NCBI RefSeq assembly: GCF_963082655.1
Contig: NC_081553.1
Coordinates: forward strand, 47,427,527-47,491,526
DNA from: Stomoxys calcitrans
Lineage: Eukaryota; Arthropoda; Insecta; Diptera; Muscidae
Direction: 5' to 3'
DNA: 64,000 nt
This document shows, piece after piece, positions 56,478 to 64,000 of the stretch. Each line of letters begins with the position of its first letter. Position 1 is the stretch's first letter. A program made the translations under genes and the position numbers. The notes beneath the pieces are model-generated. The model did not search any database, was not told the DNA's origin, and saw nothing but the letters and a program-made list of their open reading frames with translations.

Positions 56478-57030
56478 TTCTTATACCCACCACCCTAGGA
56501 TGGGGGTATACCAATCTAGTCATTCCATTTGTAACACCGCGAAATATTGATCTGGGACCCCATAAAGTATATATTTTCTGGATCGTATCGACATTCTGAA
56601 TCGATTTGCCATGTCTGTTCGTCTGTTAAAATCACGATAGCGGTGGAACGCGTAAAGCTAGCCGCTTGAAATTTTGCACAGATACTCAATATTGATGTAG
56701 GTGATTGGGTATGGCAAATGGGGCATATTGGTTCAGATTTAGATATAGCTGCCATATAAACTGATTTTCCGATTAGATGTCTTGAGCCCCTGGAAGACGA
56801 AATTTTTGTCCGATTTGGGCTGAAATTTAGAACATAGTGTTATGTTATGACTTCCAACATCTGTGCCAAGTACGGTCCAAATCCGTCTATACCTTGATAT
56901 AGCTCCCATATAAACCGATTTTCCGATTTGATTTCTTGAGCCCCTGGAAGACGCAATTTTTGTCCGGTTTGGCTGATATTTTGAACACAGGATGCATCCG
57001 AACTTAGTAAGCTTTTACTTGTTTTTTTTT
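56478..57030 (+). mobile_element. DINE-like element, short, hairpin deleted
   Basis: The 5' module (TATACCCACCACCCTAGGAT, CCCCATAAAGTATATATTTT) is followed by two monomers and then a jump to GAACTTAGTAAGCTTTTACT at about 57000, which is the distal end without the hairpin's first arm. Confidence 0.6.
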
Positions 57031-57084
57031 TATTCGTTACATTCGTCCATTTTATCCCAATCCAAATTTCATTAGGATACCTTT

Positions 57085-57799
57085 TTGAACCCACCACCAT
57101 ATGATGGGGGTACACTAATCTAGTCATTCCGTCTGTACCACCTCAAAATATTGATCTATGACCCCATAAGGTATATATATATATAATGGAACGTCTGGAC
57201 ATTCTGAGTCGATCTAGTCATGTCCGTCATGTCAATCCGTGGTGTAAAGCTAGCCGCTTAAAATTTTGTACACATACTTCCTATTGATGTAGATCATTGG
57301 AGATTTCAAATGGGTTATGTCGGTTCAGATTTGGATATAGCCTCCATATAAACCGGTTCCACGATTTGACTTCTTGATCCCCTAAAAGCCTACATTTTCT
57401 TCCGATTTCGCTGAAATTTAAAACAAGTTTTGAGTTATGACTTCCAATATCCATGCCAAGCATGATTTGAATCGGTCTATAAACAGATATAGCCCCCATA
57501 CAAACCGATCCCCAGATTTGACTTTTTGAGCCCATAGAAGCCTCGATTTTCATCCGATTATGCTGAAATTTGGAACAAACACTTATGTTACGACTTCCAA
57601 CATCCATGCCGTTTATGATCCGAATCGGTCTATAAACGGATATAGCCCCCATGTAAACCGATCCCCGGATTTGACTTCTTAAACGCTTAGAAGCCTCAAT
57701 ACTCACTTGATTCGGCGGAAATTTGGCCCAAAAACCTATCTTATGACTTACAATATCAGAGCCAAGTTTTATCCGAATCGGTCAATGTGGTGATATAGA
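57085..57799 (+). mobile_element. DINE-like element, hairpin end lost at a transposase junction
   Basis: The 5' module (AACCCACCACCATATGATGG, CCCCATAAGGTATATATATA) has only a remnant of the GTCY run. About three monomers of the GAAGCCTCGATTTTCATCCG type follow. At 57799 it meets the 3' part of a transposase reading frame. Confidence 0.6.
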
Positions 57800-58131
57800 A
57801 TCCCAGACATGAGCTTTAACATAGTCCCACAAAATATATTCAAAAGGCGTTAAATCGCACGATCTAGGCGGCCAACTGACCGGTCCCAAATGTGAAATAA
57901 AATGGTCGCCTCTCAATAAGTTCATTGTTATGCGTGCTGTGTGGCATGTGGCAACGTCTTGTTGAAACAACATGCTAGCAAGTCAAGCTCTTGCATTTTG
58001 GGCAAAAAAAAGGTGGATATCAGCTCAGGGTAGCGCTCGCCATTCATAGTTACGTTACGACTCGCATCATCTCTGAAGAAGTACGGTCCAATGATGCCAC
58101 CAGCCCATTAACCGCACCAAATTGAGACTTT
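57785..58131 (-). pseudogene. Transposase, second and third catalytic regions
   Basis: From 58131 downward: KVSIWCG, a stop, then WAGGIIGPYFFRDDASRNVT and MNGERYPELISTFF. A frameshift follows, then MLFQQDVATCHTARITMNLL (second Asp, QQD) and GPVSWPPRSCDLTPFEYILW (third acidic position, usually DLTPLDYFLW). WPPRSCDLTP identifies the family clearly. The piece ends at KAHVWDSI, where a DINE-like element begins. Confidence 0.8.
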
Positions 58132-59163
58132 TATACCCTCCACCATAGGATGGGGGTATACTAATTTCGTCATTCTATTTGTAACACCTCGAAATATGTG
58201 TCTGAGACCCCATAAAGTATATATATTGATGATCGTCATGTAATTTTATGTCGATCTAACCATGTCCGTCCGTCTATCCGTCCGTCCGTCTGTCTGTCGA
58301 AAGCGCTCTAACTTTCGAAGGAGTAAAGCTAACTGCTTGAATTTTTGAACAAATACTTTTCATTAGTGCAGGTCGGTTGGGATTGTAAATGGGCCAAATC
58401 GGTACATGTTTTGATGTAGCTTCCATATAAGCTGATCTTGGGTCTTGACTTCTTGAGCCTCTAGAGGGCGCAATTCTCGACCGATTTGACTGAAATAATG
58501 CACGTCGTGTTTTGGTGTGACTTCCAACAACTGCGCTAAGTATGGTTTAAATCGGTCCATTTTTTTTATATAGCTGCCGTATAAACCGATCTTGGGTCTT
58601 GACTTCCTGAGCCTCTAGAGGTCGCAATTTTCGACCGATTTGACTGAAATTTTGCACATGGTGTTTTGTTATGACTTTCAACAACTGCGTAGAGTATGCT
58701 TCAAATCTATTCATAATCTGGTATAGCTGTCATATAAACTGATCTTGGGTCTTGACTTCTTGAGCCTCTGGAGGGCGCAATTGTCGTCCGATTTGGCAGA
58801 AATTTTGTGCAACCGCTTTTTTCATGACCCTCATCATACGTGTCCAATATCGTCTGAATCGATCTATAGCTTGATACAGCTCCCATATAAACCGATCTCC
58901 CGATTTTGCTTCTTGAGACCCTACAATTCTCAATTCTTATCCGAATGAATTGAAATATTACACAATGACTTCTATAATGTTCAGCATTCATTTATGGTCC
59001 GAATCGGACTACAACTTGATATATTTCCAAAAGTATTACAGTACTTATTCAACTTATTCTTTGTTTGCCTAAAAAAAGATAACGCCTAGAACTTGACAAA
59101 TGCGATCCATGGTGGAGGGTATATAAGATTCGGCCCGGCCGAACTTAGCACGCTCTTACTTGT
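58132..59163 (+). mobile_element. DINE-1/HINE-like element, complete, inserted in transposase
   Basis: Starts TATACCCTCCACCATAGG; GTCY run GTCCGTCCGTCTATCCGTCC (58265 on); monomers with TATAGCT.CC.TATAAACCGA at about 58569, 58724 and 58878; ends CCATGGTGGAGGGTATATAA, hairpin TTCGGCCCGGCCGAA (59129-59143) and CACGCTCTTACTTGT. It sits between T residues with no longer target duplication, which fits Helentron-type insertion. Confidence 0.8.
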
Positions 59164-59379
59164 TTCTGGATGCATTAGTAGCTCTTGCAATTCTTCTGGC
59201 TGAGCTTCACTCCAAAATCGACATTTCTGCTTATTTACGTACCCATTGAGCAAAAAATGAGCTTTAACGCTGAACACAAGAAGCGCGCTATGAACTTTCT
59301 TTACAGTGCAAGCATTTTGATAATTCATGGTTAAATTATAGACCCAATTAAAGATGTTTGACAGTGAAACAAAACACAA
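59164..59379 (-). pseudogene. Transposase, first catalytic region
   Basis: The frame contains KKVHSALLVFSVKAHFLLNG, YVNKQKCRFWSEAQPEELQE and LLMHPE. It is the segment around the first catalytic Asp of insect mariner-superfamily (IS630-like) transposases, which usually read SDEAHFWLNGYVNKQ. Here the Asp-Glu pair is replaced by Val-Lys, so this copy would be inactive. Upstream codons to about 59440 are low in similarity. Confidence 0.75.
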
Positions 59380-59469
59380 AACGTGCGTGAGATGTTTAAA
59401 CCAGTGTTGCCAAAAAGATAATAGCTTAAAAAATCACCCTTTACATACTCAGTTAATAAGGGTACATTT

Positions 59470-60000
59470 TTAGCATTTTAGCACCACCATGGAGTGGTGG
59501 GTATTCGGCCCGGCCGAACTTAGCACGCTTTTGCATGTTCCTAACTCGGGATAGAATTTTTCTATGACATCGCTTTTCTTGGGTATTTTTATACCCATTC
59601 GGCTTTAATGGGTTAATGGATTGCCAGATCTACTGAAATTTGACTAAGCAAGTTGTATTGGGCCATTCGATATTCTTGCTGAGTATGATGCAGATCGCAG
59701 TATATCTGGAAAAAGCTGCTAAGGGTACATTTCTTGCGGAAACCATGGTGGTGGGTACGAAAGATTTGGCCCGGCCGAACATAGCACGCTTTTGCTTGTT
59801 CCTAACTCGGGATAGAATTTTTTTAATAACAGCTCTTTTCTTGGGTATTTCTATATCCTTTCGGCATTAATGGGTTAATTTCCAGATTTCCAGAGTAAGT
59901 TGTATTAGGCCCTTCGATATTCTTGTCGAGTATGATTAAGACTACAGTATATCTGGATGTAGCTGCCTTATATAGTGATCTTGCCCTAATTCATATTTTT
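59470..60000 (+). repeat. Two tandem copies of a DINE-like distal end
   Basis: Unit 1 (about 59480-59735) and unit 2 (about 59743-59990) share CCATGG.GTGGTGGGTA, hairpin-like CGGCCCGGCCGAACTTAGCA, CTTTTG or GCTTGTTCCTAACTCGG, GATAGAATTTTT, CTTTTCTTGGGTATTT and AATGGGTTAAT. Each is a distal end plus about 150 bp of sequence not typical of the family, suggesting duplication after insertion. Confidence 0.6.
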
Positions 60001-60774
60001 TAACATTCCCGAATATTTTTCACAATTCGGTTGGTCTGCGTTGCTAAATCAAATACATAATAGTTTACCAAAGAATTGGTTACATTTTACAAAAAAAAAT
60101 TTGCATGGAAATATATTCCAATCGACGAGCATTTGTGTACATTATTGATGTTGGCCTGATAGGGAGGCAGCAACACAGCAATCGAAAGGAAACTTGGTAT
60201 CAATCAGACTGGCAGCCAGCCAGCCAGTCAGTCATTCGCCAGTTCACAGACTAAGAGAGAAATGCTGGAGATGGCACACAGTTGGCAAGCACCCACACTT
60301 GTACATGGCAATATATGAACCAATATGCCTGGTAATGGTTAATCTGACATCCACACACCCACTCTGTCATGCAGAATACCCGGAAGCAAGAAATGTAGAA
60401 GGGGAAGGAAAGGAAATGTTACTTTTAAGTTTGAATAAATTGCAACTGAAACGGGATACTTAAGAGAAATTGAATTTTTTTTCTTTTGAATTTCTTCATC
60501 TTTTTTCCTATTTTATTTTATTTATTTTTTTTTTTCGCTTCTCCGCAAAGCAGACTACCCAACATTTGTGTTTATTCAAGAGAAAAAAATTTATATATTT
60601 TCTAGTAGAAATTGTTCGTTTCATCAAAAAACACCTTCAAGGCATTTGCCAAGAGTTCCATTTCAGTTTTTTCCATTTTCATTTTTTTTTAACTTTTGCT
60701 ATGAAATAAGAGCAGAATTATTTGGAATGTGTTACCCAGTATGGCTGGGTGCAAAAAAAAAAGAACAAGTAAAA
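60001..60774. other. No recognised feature
   Basis: A short GCCAGCCAGCCAGTCAGTCA run lies near 60212, and T-rich stretches near 60475-60540 and 60680. Frames at 60194-60463 and 60470-60783 have no family content. Confidence 0.4.
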
Positions 60775-62257
60775 GCGTGCTAAGTTCGGCCGGGCCGAAT
60801 CTTATATACCCTCCACCATGGATCGCATTTGTCGAGTTCTTTTCCCGGCATCTCTTCTTAGGCAAAAAAGGAGATAAGAAAAGAGTTACCCTGCTATTAA
60901 AACGATATCAAGATATGGTCCGGTTCGGACCACAATTAAATTATATGTTGGAGACCTGTGTAAAATTTCAGCCAATTCGTATAAGAATTGCGCCCATTGG
61001 GGCTCACGAAGTAAAATAGAGAGAACGATTTATATGGGATCTGTATCGGGCTATAGACCGGTTCAGACCATAATAAACACGTTTGTTGATGGTCATGAGA
61101 GGATCCGTCGTACAAAATTTCAGGCATATCGGTAATAATAATTGCGACTTCTAGGGGTCAAGAAGTCAAGATCCCAGATCGGTTTATATGGCAGCTATAT
61201 CAGGTTATGAACCGATTTGAACCTTATTTGACACAGTTGTTGAAAGTAAAAATAAAATACGTCATGCAAAATTTCAGCCAAATCGGATAGGAATTGCGCC
61301 CTCTAGAAGCTCAAGAAGTCAAATCCCCAGATCTGTTTATATGACAGCTATATCAGGTTATGGACCGATTTCAACCATACTTGACACAGTTGTTGGATAT
61401 CATAACGAAATACTTGGTGCCAAAAATTCATTCCAATCGGATAAGAATTGCGCACTCTAGAGGCTCAAGAAGTCAAGACCCAAGATCGGTTTATATGGCA
61501 GCTATATCAGGTTATGGACCGATTTAAACCATACTTGGCACAGTTGTTGGGTATCATAACAAAACACGTCGTGCGAAATTTCATTTCAATCGGATAAGAA
61601 TTGCGCACTCTAGAGGCTCAAGAAGTCAAGACCCAAGATCGGTTTATATGGCAGCTATATCAGGTTATGGACCGATTTGAACCATACTTGGCACAGTTGT
61701 TGGATATCATAACAAAACACGTCGTGCGAAATTCCATTTCAATCGGATAAGAATTGCGCCCTCTAGAGGCTCAAGAAGTCAAGACCCAAGATCGGTTTAT
61801 ATGGCAGCTATATCAGGTTATGGACCGATTTGAACCATACTTGGCACAGTTGTTGGATATCATAAAAAAACACGCTGTACAAAATATCATTCGAATCGGA
61901 TAAGAATTGCGCACTCTAGAGGCTCAAGAAGTCAAGACCCAAGATCGGTTTATATGGCAGCTATATCAAAACATGGACCGATATGACCCATTTACAATAC
62001 CAACCGACCTACACTAATAAGAAGTATTTGTGCAAAATTTCAAGCGGCTAGCTTTACTCCTTCGGAAGTTAGCGTGCTTTCGACAGACAGACGGACGGAC
62101 GGACGGACGGACAGACGGACGGACATGGCTAGATCGACATAAAATGTCACGACGATCAAGAATATATATACTTTATGGGGTCTCAGACGAATATTTCGAG
62201 TAGTTACAAACAGAATGACGAAATTAGTATACCCCCCATCTTATGGTGGAGGGTATA
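60775..62257 (-). mobile_element. DINE-1/HINE-like element, best-preserved copy
   Basis: Hairpin end ACAAGTAAAAGCGTGC with perfect TTCGGCCGGGCCGAA (60785-60799). A lead-in with TATACCCTCCACCATGG and GATCGCATTTGTCGAGTTCT follows. Monomers with CAGCTATATCAGGTTATGG occur at 61192, 61345, 61499, 61652, 61805 and 61959, steps of 153-154 bp. The successive units are near identical. The microsatellite GACGGACGGACGGACGGACG is at about 62090-62125, and the terminus is TTATGGTGGAGGGTATA. Uniform monomers and a clean microsatellite suggest a recent copy. Confidence 0.85.
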
Positions 62258-62687
62258 AAAACCAACACCAAGTACAACTTCTCACACCTCTTGTAGACTC
62301 GCACTCACTTAAGTAGAGTTTGGGAATTTGTACATGTGGTGAGGATGAAAGGCATTCATATATCCTTCCATGCATTTACACAGTCCTCATACAATTTACC
62401 CTCAACATTTATGAAGAACCTGATGTACAATGTTTGGGGAAGCATAAGAGCAAAGCATTAAACAAAAAAAAAAAATATTTAAAATACTTTTTAATAACTA
62501 AAGTAGTTAATGGTTTAAAGGGGAGGGGGGAGGACAGAAGTTTACTCGGATTTTTTGAAGTTACACGATTTAAAAATTTGGATCAATAGACTTGGTTACT
62601 ACTTTAGTCTCACCTACTCAATTTGTAAACCAAAAGAGAGAGGGCCCATTTCGTTAAGATAATACATTGACTAATATCTAATATATA
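62258..62687. other. No recognised feature
   Basis: AT-rich, with an 89-codon frame at 62320-62589 that includes a poly-lysine stretch and no domain. Confidence 0.4.
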
Positions 62688-62925
62688 TTGGGTTGCCCAA
62701 AAAGTAATTGCGGATTTTTCATATAGTCGGCGTTGACAAATTATTTCACAGCCTGTGACTCTGTAATTGCATTCTTTCTTCTGTCAGTTATCAGCTGTTA
62801 CTTTTAGCTTGCTTTAGAAAAAACGTGTAAAAAAAAGTATATTTGATTAAAGTTCATTCTAAGTTTTATTAAAAATGCATTTACTTTCTTTTAAAAAATC
62901 CGCAATTACTTTTTGGGCAAGCCAA
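62688..62925 (+). mobile_element. mariner-type MITE, copy 6, longest
   Basis: 238 bp, TA on both sides (62686-62687 and 62926-62927), terminal repeat TTGGGTTGCCCAAAAAGTAA and nearly perfect complement (one change, GGCAAGCCAA). It holds the most complete interior and can serve as the family reference. Confidence 0.85.
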
Positions 62926-62927
62926 TA

Positions 62928-63569
62928 TAATAATCAATCAAGCTCTAACAGATGGGAGAAATGTCAAATTATCAGTCCTTTATATGTGATTGCACAAGCA
63001 TTCGGGGCGACATGGAACGCAGAACTTTTTAGTTATTTTATTAACATTGTGGGTATTAAAGTCTAAACCTTTTCCTTATCGATGCCAGCACTAATATTTA
63101 AATAAGCGCCATCTATTCTGTTTGCAAATGGATCAACTGTATGGAGACGCCACCACGAACAGAGAGAGGGCAGAGTGGTAAAAATTGATCATGCAGCATT
63201 TATCTTTGTTATGGCATCGGTCCGTAAAATAAAGAAAAATAAAGTATAGGAATTTCGTTGCGGTTGTTTGCTGTAGTATTTCTTAAATTTCCCACCCTCA
63301 GATAGATTATTCAGGCAGTTTATGTGGCTATCTTTGCCATAGGTTACAGAGGTGAAATTTTTCTACATCTTGAAAGCGAAAGCTCAGTGGAGCGGGTTTG
63401 ACTGAAAATTTAGCTGAAAGATAAGAAGCCTTCTTTATATAGTCGAGCCCAAGTGAGATGCCGATGAGCACACAATTTTTTTCGTTTTGTCACTCGATTC
63501 GTTCAACATTTCACTGAAAACAGCTGATTTTATAAAGGGAAAATAATTCAATGACTTGGCGAACGAATC
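62928..63569. other. No recognised feature
   Basis: Mixed-composition sequence with no open frame or repeat match that I can support. Confidence 0.4.
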
Positions 63570-64000
63570 GAGTGGCAACAGTAAAAGCGGAAAAAGTTCG
63601 GCAGGGCCAAATCATACATACCCTCTACCATGGTTCTCATTTTTATTTTTTTTTTTTTGCCCGATACCTCTTTATAGGCAAACAAAGGATAATGAATATA
63701 AATTGCAAAGCTATTGGAGCTATTTCAGGTTAGCAACCAATTCGGAATATGCTTGGTTTGCCTGTTGGAGCCTTTAGCAGATGTCATTGCGCAAAATGTC
63801 AGCAAAAAATTTATTAGAATTGAGCCCTATAGTGGCTTAAGAATAAAAGTCGGGAGATCGGCTCATATGGTTGCTATATCAGTAATGGACCCATTCAGAC
63901 CATATTTACGTACGTATGTGGAAGGTCATAAGAGAAGTCGTTAAAATAATGTTTAGCCAAATCGCATAAGAATGGCGGCCTCTAGAGGCTCAGAGACTCA
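63570..64000 (-). mobile_element. DINE-1/HINE-like element, runs off the window
   Basis: Hairpin end: AACAGTAAAAGCGGAAAAAG, imperfect hairpin TTCGGCAGGGCCAAA, CATACCCTCTACCATGG. About two monomers follow (GGGAGATCGGCTCATATGGT) before the window ends. Frames here are repeat-derived. Confidence 0.6.

Larger units (their letters stand above)
57785..59440 (-). mobile_element. mariner-superfamily transposon remnant, split by a DINE-like element
   Basis: The transposase frame is in two pieces on the minus strand, 59379-59164 and 58131-57785. Between them lies a complete DINE-like element (58132-59163). Joining the two flanks with five T's on the plus strand restores the continuous coding pattern (MHPE then KVSIWCG). 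No terminal inverted repeats of the host element could be found, and its 3' side is cut at 57799. Confidence 0.75.

Noticed and set aside
1..64000. A new multi-gene defence, metabolic or signalling system
   Set aside because: I looked for adjacent intact genes of any kind on both strands and found only broken transposable elements and satellites. The unusual content here is repeat biology.

Overview
This window is repeat-dense, AT-rich eukaryotic DNA, best read as intergenic, intronic or heterochromatin-flanking sequence from a higher fly. A muscoid such as a stable fly, horn fly or house fly is my guess; the sequence does not prove the species. The fly signals are (i) about thirty copies or fragments of one element family with the hallmarks of Drosophila DINE-1 / Helentron-associated elements: short sub-terminal inverted repeats, a GTCY-type microsatellite, an internal tandem array and a GC-rich hairpin near one end; (ii) Jockey-like, RTE-like and LOA/R1-like non-LTR retrotransposons; (iii) a mariner-type MITE; and (iv) a tRNA-derived SINE. 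I found no host protein gene, rRNA or genuine tRNA gene. Every open frame I could recognise belongs to a transposable element, and all of these are broken.

Layout. 1-2480: decayed Jockey-like LINE (+). 3250-11230: DINE-like elements in both orientations, one carrying a SINE in its hairpin. 11234-11450: mariner MITE. 11453-13015: no recognised feature. 13018-17985: DINE-like elements, a second MITE and two palindromic MITEs. 18040-18320: SINE. 19140-23450: RTE-like LINE (-) with tandemly repeated RT and linker modules and an inserted SINE. 23451-25440: a second LINE (-) with an in-frame RT duplication. 25778-26013: MITE. 27005-29352: DINE-like elements and a SINE. 29963-31015: AT-rich satellite of about 124 bp. 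31075-34215: LINE and SINE fragments and an unclassified repeat family. 36510-39719: GC-richer satellite of about 133 bp with higher-order structure. 39722-50540: long DINE-like arrays plus a second copy of the unclassified repeat. 51919-55450: LOA/R1-like LINE (-) interrupted by a SINE that is itself interrupted by a DINE-like element; its RT also carries an in-frame MITE. 55480-60000: DINE-like elements, one of them inserted in a mariner-superfamily transposase. 60775-62257: a well-preserved DINE-like copy. 62688-62925: MITE. 63570-64000: a further DINE-like copy that runs off the window.

The genes do not form a pathway. The window reads as a layered insertion history. The most informative points are the shared period of about 153 bp in the DINE-like arrays, the 133-bp satellite, and nested insertions whose empty sites can be inferred from the interrupted reading frames.
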